Positions 8,894-19,222 of a stretch of DNA of 64,000 bases are shown here, in pieces. Numbering within the stretch: position 1 is the first letter of the stretch; every line of letters starts with the position of its first letter. Source of the stretch: Winogradskyella sp. (GTDB lineage Bacteria > Bacteroidota > Bacteroidia > Flavobacteriales > Flavobacteriaceae); NCBI RefSeq assembly GCF_013213835.1, contig NZ_JABSSU010000011.1:1-64000 (forward strand), in the 5' to 3' direction. The notes below the pieces were generated by a model. It searched no databases. It was not told the origin of the DNA and was given only the letters and a program-made list of their open reading frames with translations. Position numbers and translations under genes: made by a program.

Positions 8894-10927
8894 ATGATTT
8901 TAAAATTATTAACTGTAAGGCAATTAAAAACTATTTTAATTTTAGTTTCATTATTAAATTGTATCAATGCTTATGCGGAAAAATATGCACTGATAATTGC
9001 TATTGGTAATTACCCTGAAGAATCTGATTGGAATAAAATCAATTCGGATAATGACGTACTTTTAATAAAAGAAACCCTTTTAAATCAAAAATTCAAAAAA
9101 CAAAACATCTCTGTTTTAATGAACGAATTTGCGACAAAAAAAGGCATAACTGACGCATTAGAAAAGTTACACGAACAAATTAATACTGGCGATTTTATTA
9201 TAATACACTACTCAGGGCACGGACAGCAAATTTTTGATGATAATGGAGATGAAATTGACAACAAAGACGAATCTCTTGTACCATACAATGCATTTTCAGA
9301 ATTTACGCCTGACGTTTATGAAGGCGAAAATCACATTCGAGATGATGAATTGGAACGAATGATTTTAAAATTTAGAAAAAAACTAGGACCGAATGGTCAA
9401 CTTTTAATACTATTAGACAGTTGTCATTCTGGTTCTGCAACGCGTGGTGGAAAAGCTCATGGTGGACATTCAACTTTTGCACCTCCAGGTTGGAAACCCG
9501 GAAAAAATAATGATAATAAAGGAAGTGGTCTTATAGAACCAATAAAAGTAACTTCTGAAGCTGCTCCCTTTGTAATGATATCAGGTGCTTCCGCTGATGA
9601 ATTAAACTATGAGTATAAGGGTTATGGTTCCTTAAGTTTTGCATTTTCTAAAGCCATGAATGATTTGGGATCTGACGTTACCTACAGAAAATTGTTTTCA
9701 GCAATTTCTGCCAAAATGAACGTGATTTCACCCAACCAAACACCCACAGCAGAGGGTGATTTAGACTTTAAACTATTTGGTGGAGAATATGTAAAGCAAC
9801 AAGTGTATTTTCCAATTGATAAAATAACTAGAGCGGATATTATTAAAATAAATGCTGGTAAATTACAAAACCTTTTTGATGGAACAACTGTAGTTATCTT
9901 ACCTGCAGGAACATCTAAGGTTGAAGACAAAGATATTATCACTAAAGGCACTATTACTAAAGCGCGTTTTAATGAGTCTATCATTAAGTTAGATACACCA
10001 TTAAAAACAACTAACGAAAAAGAGCTTTGGGTCTTTATTCATCAACCAACATTTGGTGATATCTCCTTAAATATTTTCTTCGATCCATCCTTAAAATCGA
10101 AAGATATTAAAGAAGAAGTAAAAGGATTTTTAGAGTCTAAGAAAATTGGACAAATTGTGGATTCTGACTTAGACGCAAATTTGATCATTGCTGAAGACAA
10201 AGATTTAGTTTCTATTCTCACTGTCAGCGGTCAAAATTCAGAAATAAATGGTGATGAATCTATTTATAGTCAAGCAGAAAATGGTGGAAAATATGATTTC
10301 AAAGACTTTACTAATGCCATATTTAATTACGCCCAAGGATCTTATTTAAAGAATTTGAACTTAAAGAATAATGACTACGAGTTTGAATTCCGCTTACTAC
10401 CAGCTAAGTACAATCCAGAAATTGATGAAGTTGAATATCTTGAAGCTAATGCATTTATAGATGAAGCTGGTAAATTCAAAGTAAATACTGACGATGATGT
10501 AGTATTTTTAGAAGTCACCAACAAAAGTGATCAACCACTTTATTTTAGCATTATAGAAATTAATACTAAAGGTGAAATTGCACCGTTCATGCCAAATGAC
10601 GACTGTACACTTAATGATAATGAAAGACGCATTATGCCTGGCAAAACTATGATTTTTGAAAATTGTTACTATCAATTTGGTGACCCATATGAAACATTAG
10701 TATTAAAAGGTTTTGCGACCCCAAAACCTATTAATTTTAAACCAACCGTGTTATCTAGAGGAAAAAAGGCAGGTACTCGTGGATCTGGTGAAACAAATCC
10801 ATTAGAAAACTTTATAAGTGAAACGTATTCACAGACTAGAGGGAGATCGATTCGAACTAAAAGATCTAAAAGGATAGACGGCTACAGTACAGAGTTTGTG
10901 TATGAGATTGTGAGAAGTAAAGAATAA
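8894..10927 (+). CDS. Exported metacaspase-like cysteine protease, tandem paralogue, with DUF4384-like C-terminus
   Basis: 677 residues with a longer leader (1-29, ending NAYA). Same architecture as the preceding gene, with very high similarity across the p10 part and C-terminal domain (for example SGASADELNYEY, SPNQTPTAEGDLD and the last residues EFVYEIVRSKE) and more divergence near the N-terminus. Catalytic His109 (HYSGHG) and Cys177 (LLDSCHSGSA) are intact, as is the acidic EIDNKDES stretch. TRG follows the catalytic loop at 183-185; SRG 621-623, TRG 628-630 and TRG 648-650 lie in the tail. The spread of differences along the whole gene shows an old duplication, not an assembly artefact. 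The next gene starts 3 bases after its stop. Confidence 0.9.
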   Translation: MILKLLTVRQLKTILILVSLLNCINAYAEKYALIIAIGNYPEESDWNKINSDNDVLLIKETLLNQKFKKQNISVLMNEFATKKGITDALEKLHEQINTGDFIIIHYSGHGQQIFDDNGDEIDNKDESLVPYNAFSEFTPDVYEGENHIRDDELERMILKFRKKLGPNGQLLILLDSCHSGSATRGGKAHGGHSTFAPPGWKPGKNNDNKGSGLIEPIKVTSEAAPFVMISGASADELNYEYKGYGSLSFAFSKAMNDLGSDVTYRKLFSAISAKMNVISPNQTPTAEGDLDFKLFGGEYVKQQVYFPIDKITRADIIKINAGKLQNLFDGTTVVILPAGTSKVEDKDIITKGTITKARFNESIIKLDTPLKTTNEKELWVFIHQPTFGDISLNIFFDPSLKSKDIKEEVKGFLESKKIGQIVDSDLDANLIIAEDKDLVSILTVSGQNSEINGDESIYSQAENGGKYDFKDFTNAIFNYAQGSYLKNLNLKNNDYEFEFRLLPAKYNPEIDEVEYLEANAFIDEAGKFKVNTDDDVVFLEVTNKSDQPLYFSIIEINTKGEIAPFMPNDDCTLNDNERRIMPGKTMIFENCYYQFGDPYETLVLKGFATPKPINFKPTVLSRGKKAGTRGSGETNPLENFISETYSQTRGRSIRTKRSKRIDGYSTEFVYEIVRSKE

Positions 10928-10930
10928 AAT

Positions 10931-13039
10931 ATGAAAAAAATATTAGGGGTCTTTTTTGTTTTATGCTTTACTCAAATAAGTTTTGCTGGTTGGTCAAAAT
11001 CAGGATCTTATTTTATGTTTTATGATGGCAACTCCAAACTTATTGATTGCTCATATTTTATGAGCACAAATAATTATAGCGTTACTTTTTATTTACATGA
11101 AATTGGCGGAGAAAACTGGAGTAAAATTCCTTTTGTAAGTTACACAGACTTGAAAGGAGATGTAATTAGTGTAAAAGAACGTCGCATAGCACCACAAAAT
11201 GGAGTTTTGATAAAAAGCAACCTATATTTTCATGATACTGAAGGAAGTATTTATCAACTTAATATTGAAAACAAAAAAGTTATTGAAATACTACCACCAA
11301 CAAATCATCAAAGTCGCGAATCATTTAGAGCAAATAAAGGCATAGGCTTAAGTCATTTCCAATTATTAAAAAACAATATTATTTACTGTTCGGGAAACAA
11401 CATACTTAACATCTATGACATTAAGAACAAGGAATTCGTTTCGAAAATGAAAATAAATGGCGAAATAACAAATATTCACGTGCAACCAAACCAAGAGTTT
11501 TTTTTAATTTCTTTATCAAATGGAAAAACCATTATTTATGATTCAGAGACACTTAAAACGAAGGACACTTTAGACACGCATTATGGGTCATTTTTTAGTA
11601 ACAACTACGAATTAACTTATCAAAATATTGAAAAGGATTCACTTATAACTTATAATTTTCAAACAAAACGTATTAATTCTAGAACCAAGTATCTGTCAGG
11701 TTCTTATATCAGTTCAATAAAAAATTTAGAAGACAGATACCATTTAATTGAGGAAATCAAATACCCAGAAAACAGAGCAGATGACGGATTTCTTAATTTT
11801 TATGTAGTCAATAAAACCTCGGGGATTATTTACAAAGAAATCAAAAAGGATTTAATTGGCATAAACCGAAATGACGTACCATTTTATCTTGGATATGATG
11901 AATATGCTTTAAACTTTTATCTAGAGGCTGATCAGCAAACATTTAAAACTGACCTGTCAGACTTATTCAAATTTACTGAGGATAATAACGGCCCACAAAT
12001 AACCCTTGAGGGCTATAAAGATATTACCAATGAAATTTTTACCACAACAGAGGAAACTGTGCTAATTAAAGGATTTGCATTTGACCAAGAACAACAAACA
12101 AAACATAGTATTAAGATTGAACCTCAAAAGACAGCATTTAATTATACTACAAAAGACACTGATGGCCTCTTTATAGGGCTAAATATAGGAGTCAACACTA
12201 TTTTAGTAAGCGCCAAAGATAAATATGGCAATGAAACAAGGGAAAAACTAATAATAAGACGAATAAATAAGGTCAGAGGTTCTGTTGCAAATTCTAAGAA
12301 AGCATCAATAGAAGATAAGATTGGAAGTTTTACCTATAAAGCCTTGCTAATTTCTAATCAGAACTATACTAATGAGATTGAGCCTTTAGAATTCCCAAAT
12401 AAGGACGCTTTAAAACTAAAATCAATTCTTGAAACAAAATACTCTTTTGAGAAAGAAAATATCGTTCATATACAAGATGCGACACGTTCTGAAATAATAA
12501 ATGTATTAGACTCACTAGTTGCTACAATAAACCAAAAAGACAACCTTTTAATCTTTTATGCAGGTCATGGTGTATTTGACGAAAATCTAAATAAAGGGTA
12601 TTGGCTCCCAATAGATGCAAAATCTCAATCTAAAAGTAATTGGGTCTCAAATAGTGACATAAGAGATTATTTAATTTCTTTTAAATCACAACACACCTTA
12701 CTCTTAACAGACGCCTGCTTTAGTGGTTCTATATTTGAGTTCAAAAAAAGAGATCTGACCAGTAAGGAAATGAAAGTCAGTGAAAAACTATTAAGTAAAA
12801 AATCTCGTAAAGCAATGACAAGTGGTCTTAATAAGCCGGTGCCCGATGAGAGTATTTTTATAAAATATTTACTTAAAGAATTAGATCAAAATAAGAAATC
12901 ATTTATAAGATCTGGTGAATTATATAACGAAATTAGAGAAGCTGTAATCTCTAATACTGATAACAATCCTCAATTTGAAATTATAAAAAATTCTGGACAC
13001 GAAGGTGGAGAATTTATCTTTCTAAAACGAAATAATTGA
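10931..13039 (+). CDS. Exported beta-propeller / Ig-like / caspase protein
   Basis: 702 residues, signal peptide 1-19 (ISFAG). Residues about 20-345 look like a degenerate beta-propeller (repeated strand patterns such as NILNIYDIKNKEFVSKM and GKTIIYDSETLKT). Residues 355-443 look like a bacterial Ig-like module (LIKGFAFDQ...NTILVSAKDKYGN). The caspase domain is C-terminal from about 466: YKALLISNQNY, His546 in FYAGHG and Cys596 in LTDACFSGS. The linker before the caspase has VRG at 448-450 in a basic Ser/Lys stretch, a variant of the (S/T)RG motif. Overall order matches known bacterial WD40-caspases. Spacing is 3 bases before and 6 after, so firmly in the operon. Confidence 0.85.
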   Translation: MKKILGVFFVLCFTQISFAGWSKSGSYFMFYDGNSKLIDCSYFMSTNNYSVTFYLHEIGGENWSKIPFVSYTDLKGDVISVKERRIAPQNGVLIKSNLYFHDTEGSIYQLNIENKKVIEILPPTNHQSRESFRANKGIGLSHFQLLKNNIIYCSGNNILNIYDIKNKEFVSKMKINGEITNIHVQPNQEFFLISLSNGKTIIYDSETLKTKDTLDTHYGSFFSNNYELTYQNIEKDSLITYNFQTKRINSRTKYLSGSYISSIKNLEDRYHLIEEIKYPENRADDGFLNFYVVNKTSGIIYKEIKKDLIGINRNDVPFYLGYDEYALNFYLEADQQTFKTDLSDLFKFTEDNNGPQITLEGYKDITNEIFTTTEETVLIKGFAFDQEQQTKHSIKIEPQKTAFNYTTKDTDGLFIGLNIGVNTILVSAKDKYGNETREKLIIRRINKVRGSVANSKKASIEDKIGSFTYKALLISNQNYTNEIEPLEFPNKDALKLKSILETKYSFEKENIVHIQDATRSEIINVLDSLVATINQKDNLLIFYAGHGVFDENLNKGYWLPIDAKSQSKSNWVSNSDIRDYLISFKSQHTLLLTDACFSGSIFEFKKRDLTSKEMKVSEKLLSKKSRKAMTSGLNKPVPDESIFIKYLLKELDQNKKSFIRSGELYNEIREAVISNTDNNPQFEIIKNSGHEGGEFIFLKRNN

Positions 13040-13045
13040 TACAGT

Positions 13046-14785
13046 ATGAGATTCCTTTGCTTCATTTTACTTTCAATCCCAACACTTCTTTACTCAAATA
13101 TAGCTGATGATGGAGGAAAACGTGGACCTCGCAAAAAAAATCCTATTAATATCCATGTCATTTCTGTTGGCATAAATAATATCACAACTTTTGGCAATAC
13201 TCCTATTGGTAATGTGGTATTAGAAAACTGTATTAATGATGCCAAGACTTTAATACAGAAAATGGAGAAAGACGTTGATAAAATTGATTTTAAAGACACT
13301 TATGATAGTTCTCGTGGACCATCTCAAATAAAACGAGATACTACACAAACTATAAAGCCAAAAATATTTTCGTATCTCCTCCTTGAAGAACAAGCTACTG
13401 CAGCCAACATAAGAAAAGCACTTAAAGAGGTTGTAAAAAATAGCACATCCAAAGATTATTTTGTGTTTTACTTTGGTGGTTTATCTATTGAAAACAAAGC
13501 TAACGAAACATTCTTAGTCCCGAGAATTCAAATTGAAAAAGGCGGTAAAATTAACATTGTTAAGGAGCAGTCAAAGTATGACCTAATCAGTTTAAAAGAA
13601 CTTGCCACTTTCATGAACCAAATACCAGCACAAAATCAAATGGTAATTTCTGAAGCTGGTAATGGTAGAGTATTTGCTCAAAATCTTCAAGCAGAACTGT
13701 TTGAGTTAGATCCAGTTTTAGCACTAAACACGGATAGAAACCGAATCATCTTAACCTCAGTAGGCTTAGGTTTTGATAAATCTAAATGTGACCCCAACCA
13801 TGCACCATTAATGAAATACATTCTTGAAGCTGGAAACATTTACAATGTATTTGAGAATTTTTACCATTATGAATATTTACTCAATAAAGTAGAAATACGA
13901 TGTAACCTATTCAACACCAAGTATTTCTATTTATCACAAGAAAAAGACTATAAAAAACTATTACAAAAAAGAGTAGTTATATCAAATTCTAGAGGTGCTA
14001 AAGGCAAAAAAGTAAAGTCTAAGCAAACGGAAAATATAGAATCTACCACTCATGCTTTAATCATAGCAACAAACGCCTATAACCGAGAACAAGTGAGTTG
14101 GGATAACCTTAAAAACCCTCTAAATGACGCGAATTCAGTTTCAGAATTACTAGAGCAAAAATACAATGTTAAAGTCACCAAACTCTATAACGAACCCAGA
14201 CAAGAAATTATAAAAGGTATTATTAGGCTAAAAGAAAAAGTAGACAAAAACGATAAACTCATTGTTTTTATTGCTGGTCACGGTCATTATAGTGAATTGT
14301 TTTCACAAGGCTATATTGTTCCAACAGACTGTAAGTCTCTAGATGAAGACACAACGTTTGATAGTTACATACCCATGTCTACTCTAAACCTATTATTTGA
14401 CAGTTTTAGATCAAAACCTATTTTTACAGTTTTAGATGTCTGCTATGGTGCAAGTTTTGAAATGAATGAAGCTGATCTTATGATAGAAAATTATGTTAAT
14501 GCCGAATTTGATAAGGGTATAGAAAATTATATTGCAGAAACTGATAAAAGCTTTTCAAGAATAATCTTGGCTTCGGGTAAACAAGAAGTGCCCGACTTTT
14601 GGAATAACTCTCTAGACCATTCACCATTTGCTAACAAATTCATTAAAGCATTAGAAAACGAAAAAGAGTTTATATCACCTGGTAAAATAATTCAATATTT
14701 GAGAGGAAATGCAACAAGACCAATTTTAAAGAAATTTGGAAAACATGAAGTGACCGGTGATTTTTTATTGCAAGTACTTAACTAA
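13046..14785 (+). CDS. Tandem pseudocaspase-caspase protein, exported
   Basis: 579 residues, signal peptide about 1-19. Two caspase folds in series. In the first (about 34-250) the strand INIHVISVGINN and the DAKTL helix are present, but the His site reads FYFGGLSIE (142-149) instead of FYxGHG, and the Cys site reads VISEAGNG (200-207) instead of xxDACxSG, so both catalytic residues are gone. The second (about 334-579) is intact: ALIIATNAYN, His412 in IAGHGHY and Cys466 in LDVCYGAS. The linker holds SRG 315-317 in a Lys-rich stretch; SRG also at 89-91 and KRG at 26-28. A dead domain joined to a live one recalls regulatory arrangements such as FLIP/caspase-8, an analogy only. Confidence 0.85.
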   Translation: MRFLCFILLSIPTLLYSNIADDGGKRGPRKKNPINIHVISVGINNITTFGNTPIGNVVLENCINDAKTLIQKMEKDVDKIDFKDTYDSSRGPSQIKRDTTQTIKPKIFSYLLLEEQATAANIRKALKEVVKNSTSKDYFVFYFGGLSIENKANETFLVPRIQIEKGGKINIVKEQSKYDLISLKELATFMNQIPAQNQMVISEAGNGRVFAQNLQAELFELDPVLALNTDRNRIILTSVGLGFDKSKCDPNHAPLMKYILEAGNIYNVFENFYHYEYLLNKVEIRCNLFNTKYFYLSQEKDYKKLLQKRVVISNSRGAKGKKVKSKQTENIESTTHALIIATNAYNREQVSWDNLKNPLNDANSVSELLEQKYNVKVTKLYNEPRQEIIKGIIRLKEKVDKNDKLIVFIAGHGHYSELFSQGYIVPTDCKSLDEDTTFDSYIPMSTLNLLFDSFRSKPIFTVLDVCYGASFEMNEADLMIENYVNAEFDKGIENYIAETDKSFSRIILASGKQEVPDFWNNSLDHSPFANKFIKALENEKEFISPGKIIQYLRGNATRPILKKFGKHEVTGDFLLQVLN

Positions 14786-14868
14786 CCTAGGATTTATATT
14801 TGATTAATAGCGTGTTCTTTCAAAGAAAAATACAATTAATCTCAAAATAATTTAAAAATACGTTTCGC

Positions 14869-17025
14869 ATGAAAAACTTATCGTGTCTTTGTCTAGTGGT
14901 CTTGACTTTCTTGCAATGTTTTGCTCAAGACAACAAACAACAAGCAAACAAAAATATACTTCAACAATTTCATGATTCCAATAATCTTAGAAACACACGT
15001 GGCGTAACAAAAAAACAAATAACAAACAACAACACTCCTGTTATAACTGCTAGTTCTCTAACTTTCCAACTCCAATTCTATAAACAGAATGTAGCTGTTC
15101 TCCTCTACTCTTTTAAAAATAATAAACTTCAATTAACACTTACAACAAAAGAGTACTTTTTGAAAAACAGCGAAATAGAAAACACTTATGTTATAACAAC
15201 AGAATATGATAAAGATGAATTAATGACAGATTTGGATAAACTAAATTATTATTTCGCTACACAAAATTCAAATGCAATAATTAATAATAGAGGATCTTTA
15301 CCAAATAAATTGAAAATAAAAAACAAAGACTTTGATGCTTTATACAATAGAATTAGCGAGACTCTTTTTCCCGAGGTCTTAAACTTTAAAAACCTTGACC
15401 ACTTGATCATAGTACCATCTGGCAATGTTGGAACAGCACCATTTGCTGCATTAAAAATTGGCGACCAATATTTAATTGATAAAATGAGCTATTCTATAGC
15501 ACCAAGTATCGGAAGTATTTTAAATATAAATAAAGAGCGAAATGGATTTAATAAAGCACTTTTTATTACAAATCCAATATTTCCTAATGACGACAAATGG
15601 AATTTTGCTGAATTACCTGGTACGGCTGAGGAAGTTCATACAATTACATCTCTCTTGAATGAAGATAAATATAATATTCTTAAAGAAGGAGAGGCTTCAA
15701 AAAAAAATACAGAAGCCATAATGGAAAACTATGATCTACTTTATTTTGCTACTCACGGCTATTCTGATGTGAACAACCCATTAGATGATAGTTTTATCGC
15801 GTTATCTGGGAATGACGTCTCTAATTCATTTTTAACTCCACGTGAAATACAAGAAAAAAACCTAAACGCGAGACTTGTAATATTAAGTGCCTGCCAAACA
15901 GGTTTAGGAGGTAAACATGATGGTGGTATTATTGGCTTAACAAGAGCATTTCAGATTGCTGGTGCAGATCACATATTAATGAGTTTATGGAACATTGATG
16001 ACGCCGAAACTGCAACTTTAATGAGTATGTTTTTTAAGGAATATATAAATAACAAAAGTAACTTATCACCACATCAAGCATTAAGAAATGTCATTTTAAA
16101 ATATAAGAAAGAGGTTAATCCTGACCCCAAGTATTGGGCAGCATTTTCTATATTTGGTGCGCCATATGTAGATACTTCAACTGATATAGCTTTGAATATT
16201 TCTCTTCAGGAACCAGATGACATTAAACTTCATAATGCTATAACGAGATACCTTCACGAAAAAAAAATTGGCACAATCCTAGAACCGGACAAAAGACATT
16301 TGGCAGAATTACTAATAAAAAGAAATACAGCTAACAACACATTTATTATAAAAGACCCTCAAAGTGAAGAAATACTTAAAGTATTAAATTCCTTTGATGA
16401 TACTTGTAATTATTTATTCAGTTTTGCTCAAGGTAAATTCTTAAAAAATTTACAAATTAAAAATAAGAATATAGAATTAGAATTTGAATTACTACCAATT
16501 TCACATGATGGAACATATAATGACCTGGTTGTTTTAGACACTAAAGATTACTTATCTAAAAATGGGCTATTCCAAGTAGTACCTAATAATGATTCAGTAA
16601 TTCTAAAAGTCACCAATAAAGGAAGACAAGCATTTTATTTTTCAATTATTGAAATAAATAGTCATGGGGAAATTGCCGCATTTATGCCAAATGATGATTG
16701 TAGTTTAAACGATGATGAGAAACTTATTTTACCAAGTGAAACAAAGGTTTTTGAAAATTGCTATTTTGAGTTTGCTCCACCTTATGAAACCTTAACTCTT
16801 AAGGGATTTGCAACTTACAAACCTATAAATTTTAGGGGAAAAAATTACGATACAAGTATGAAATCTCTCAGTTTTGAAGAATACAGTAAAAAAATAAATT
16901 CAAATAATACTCTCAAGAAATCTAATAAACAAAACACAAACGAACTTAAGGAAATAGCCACAGAGGGTTACACCTATGAATTCGAATATCAAATAGTTAA
17001 AGAAAAAGAGAGTATCAAAGATTAA
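14869..17025 (+). CDS. Exported CHAT protease with the DUF4384-like C-terminus of the neighbouring metacaspases
   Basis: 718 residues, signal peptide 1-20 (QCFAQ). CHAT (caspase HetF associated with TPRs) domain about 150-435: IVPSGNVGTAPFAAL, LPGTAEEV, catalytic His296 in YFATHGYS and Cys342 in LSACQTGLGG, then RAFQIAGADHILMSLWN. No TPRs precede it. After about residue 450 the protein carries the same domain as the two metacaspases (EKKIGTILE..., FSIIEINSHGEIAAFMPN, YETLTLKGFATYKPINF). TRG at 43-45 follows the signal peptide in a Lys/Gln-rich linker. An 83-base gap precedes it, containing TATATTTG at 14795, so an internal promoter is possible. Confidence 0.88.
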   Translation: MKNLSCLCLVVLTFLQCFAQDNKQQANKNILQQFHDSNNLRNTRGVTKKQITNNNTPVITASSLTFQLQFYKQNVAVLLYSFKNNKLQLTLTTKEYFLKNSEIENTYVITTEYDKDELMTDLDKLNYYFATQNSNAIINNRGSLPNKLKIKNKDFDALYNRISETLFPEVLNFKNLDHLIIVPSGNVGTAPFAALKIGDQYLIDKMSYSIAPSIGSILNINKERNGFNKALFITNPIFPNDDKWNFAELPGTAEEVHTITSLLNEDKYNILKEGEASKKNTEAIMENYDLLYFATHGYSDVNNPLDDSFIALSGNDVSNSFLTPREIQEKNLNARLVILSACQTGLGGKHDGGIIGLTRAFQIAGADHILMSLWNIDDAETATLMSMFFKEYINNKSNLSPHQALRNVILKYKKEVNPDPKYWAAFSIFGAPYVDTSTDIALNISLQEPDDIKLHNAITRYLHEKKIGTILEPDKRHLAELLIKRNTANNTFIIKDPQSEEILKVLNSFDDTCNYLFSFAQGKFLKNLQIKNKNIELEFELLPISHDGTYNDLVVLDTKDYLSKNGLFQVVPNNDSVILKVTNKGRQAFYFSIIEINSHGEIAAFMPNDDCSLNDDEKLILPSETKVFENCYFEFAPPYETLTLKGFATYKPINFRGKNYDTSMKSLSFEEYSKKINSNNTLKKSNKQNTNELKEIATEGYTYEFEYQIVKEKESIKD

Positions 17026-17122
17026 GTGGTAATATCAAAAAAAAAGATAATTAAAAGTCTCAAGTAGGTTTTTATTTTTTGGTGTACCTTAATAGTATTT
17101 TACAACTAACTATTTAAAACCA

Positions 17123-19204
17123 ATGCCAATCAAAATTCCTGTTTTACTTATTATTCTGTCATTTATTGTTTCATTTAATATAAATGCACAAAATAACCCC
17201 AAACTTCAACAACAATTTAATGCGAAACTTATTGAAATAGATAGTTTAGCAAAAAGCGGTAACATCACCAGCGCCATTATTGAAGCTGAAGACGCCAAAG
17301 ACTTTGCGTTCAAAAACTTTAAGGAGAGCTATGATAATCAACGCATGATTCTCTTTAAGCTTAACTTCTACTATCGTGTTACTAGAGATAAGGACAACGA
17401 GTTAAAAACCAATGTTGAACTCGGGAAACTTAGAAAAAAAGAATTAGAATGGGAAGGCAACTCATTTAAAACATCTCTTGACACTATGCTCGAGTTCTAT
17501 AACGCTACACCAAACCCGAGAGAAGTAATACCAACATTTAGAGAGGTTAATACGAGGTTAATCAACCATACCAATGATGTTTTAGCGAGCAGATTAACCG
17601 ATGAAAAGGAATCATTTTTAAACGAGAATATCATTCCTTTTTTCCATGTCTTTCATTCCTTTGGCTATAAAAATCAATACAAATATGTTGGATTCAACAA
17701 TCTATTAGTTAATAATACACTTCTTGTTAAAGGTGCTTTACTTAATACGTCAAAAGATATATTGAACAAACTTAGAGCCGTTAATAATCCTGCGATTACT
17801 AACATGTTAAATACCTACATCAACGAAAAAGAATTTATCGCGCAGCAGTTAAGTATATCAGAATCACAACGTGTTCCTGATTTTCAGGTACGATATGACC
17901 GTTTAGGTGGATTAGAATCTGAAATCTTATATCTCTACCAACAAAACTTCAAAGACGAACGCAAAAGAACTATTAATTGGAGACGCACTGCGCTACGTGA
18001 AGGTGAAATCGCTGTAGAATTCAGTCATTTTAGATACTTCGATAAAACTTGGACGGATAGTATCATTTATGTGGCTCAGCTATTTAAAAAAGAATGGAGA
18101 AATCCTAAGATCATTCCATTATTTGAAGAAAACCAGCTCAAAGACATCATGAGTAAAGGTTCAAATATCTCAAATAACTTGTCAAGAGGTGCAAAGGCGA
18201 AACAAATCAATGCTTCAAGTTATGACAAAGAATTGTATAACCTCATTATTGCACCAATTGAAGCTGAACTAAAAGGTAATGATAAAGTTTACATTTCAGC
18301 TGATGGTATGTTACATCAAGTAGCGTTTTCTGCACTTATGAATGCATCTGATAAGAGACTTGTAGAGTTGTATAATTTAGAACAAGTCAGCAGTTCTAGA
18401 GTCATAACACTCAGGCGTAAACAACCTAAAAAGAGTTCTGTATTATTAGTTGGTGGAGTTAATTACGATTTTAATACTGAAGGTAAAGACATCTTATATA
18501 ACAGTCAGACATCATTCTTAGACATCGTTTCCGAAGAAGAAAGTGGCACTTTAAAAACATCATGGAACTATCTACAAGGTACAGCAGACGAAATAAATAA
18601 CATCGAAAATATCTTAACTTCAAAACCCACAAAAGTCTCAACACTAGCAAACAATGACGCCTCTGAGACCAAAATTAAAGCGTTAAATGGTAAAAGTCCT
18701 GATGTGATACATATTGCGACCCATGGATTTTTCTTTAAAAACAACAAAAACAAGGATACCAATTCTATAGAATTTAAAAATGCTGATAACCCATTATTAC
18801 GTTCTGGCCTACTTCTTGCACATGCTAATTATACATGGCAAAATGGGAACAATCCATACGAGCGCAATGATGGTATTTTAACTGCTTTAGAAATATCAAA
18901 CCTCGACTTGTCAAAAACAGATTTAGTGGTACTATCTGCTTGTGAAACTGGTCTTGGTGATATTGAAGGCAGCGAAGGTGTGTACGGATTGCAACGCGCC
19001 TTTAAAATGGCTGGAGTCAAAAATATAATGATGAGTCTTTGGGAAGTCCCAGATAAGGAAACAGCCGAGTTTATGACCAGCTTTTATGAATTATGGCTAA
19101 AAAACAACACCATTAGACAGGCATTTAACAAAACACAGCGAAAAATGCATAAATTATATCCTAATAACCCAGAAAAATGGGCGGCTTTTGTGCTAGTGGA
19201 ATAA
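17123..19204 (+). CDS. Exported CHAT protease without recognisable TPR repeats
   Basis: 693 residues, signal peptide about 1-23 (NINAQ). The N-terminal 270 residues are helical but do not show clear TPR consensus. The CHAT domain follows from about 300: VEFSHFRYFD, LYNLIIAPIEAEL, GMLHQVAFSAL, His534 in HIATHGFF, Cys607 in LSACETGLGD and the end EKWAAFVLVE. SRG at 354-356 lies in a basic linker (SRGAKAKQINASS) inserted before the LYNLI helix, the same place as in the two larger CHAT proteins downstream. It is separated by 97 bases from the previous gene and 18 from the next. Confidence 0.87.
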   Translation: MPIKIPVLLIILSFIVSFNINAQNNPKLQQQFNAKLIEIDSLAKSGNITSAIIEAEDAKDFAFKNFKESYDNQRMILFKLNFYYRVTRDKDNELKTNVELGKLRKKELEWEGNSFKTSLDTMLEFYNATPNPREVIPTFREVNTRLINHTNDVLASRLTDEKESFLNENIIPFFHVFHSFGYKNQYKYVGFNNLLVNNTLLVKGALLNTSKDILNKLRAVNNPAITNMLNTYINEKEFIAQQLSISESQRVPDFQVRYDRLGGLESEILYLYQQNFKDERKRTINWRRTALREGEIAVEFSHFRYFDKTWTDSIIYVAQLFKKEWRNPKIIPLFEENQLKDIMSKGSNISNNLSRGAKAKQINASSYDKELYNLIIAPIEAELKGNDKVYISADGMLHQVAFSALMNASDKRLVELYNLEQVSSSRVITLRRKQPKKSSVLLVGGVNYDFNTEGKDILYNSQTSFLDIVSEEESGTLKTSWNYLQGTADEINNIENILTSKPTKVSTLANNDASETKIKALNGKSPDVIHIATHGFFFKNNKNKDTNSIEFKNADNPLLRSGLLLAHANYTWQNGNNPYERNDGILTALEISNLDLSKTDLVVLSACETGLGDIEGSEGVYGLQRAFKMAGVKNIMMSLWEVPDKETAEFMTSFYELWLKNNTIRQAFNKTQRKMHKLYPNNPEKWAAFVLVE

Positions 19205-19222
19205 TAGAATTGAAGATGTAAA

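Noticed and set aside
6859..10927. The two similar metacaspase genes as an assembly duplication
   Set aside because: Differences are spread over the full length, the leaders differ and codon changes are frequent, so it is a real, older duplication.
14786..14868. Confident internal promoter before the CHAT-DUF4384 gene
   Set aside because: A TATATTTG box exists at 14795, but no TTG lies at the expected -33 spacing, so it is only mentioned in the gene entry.
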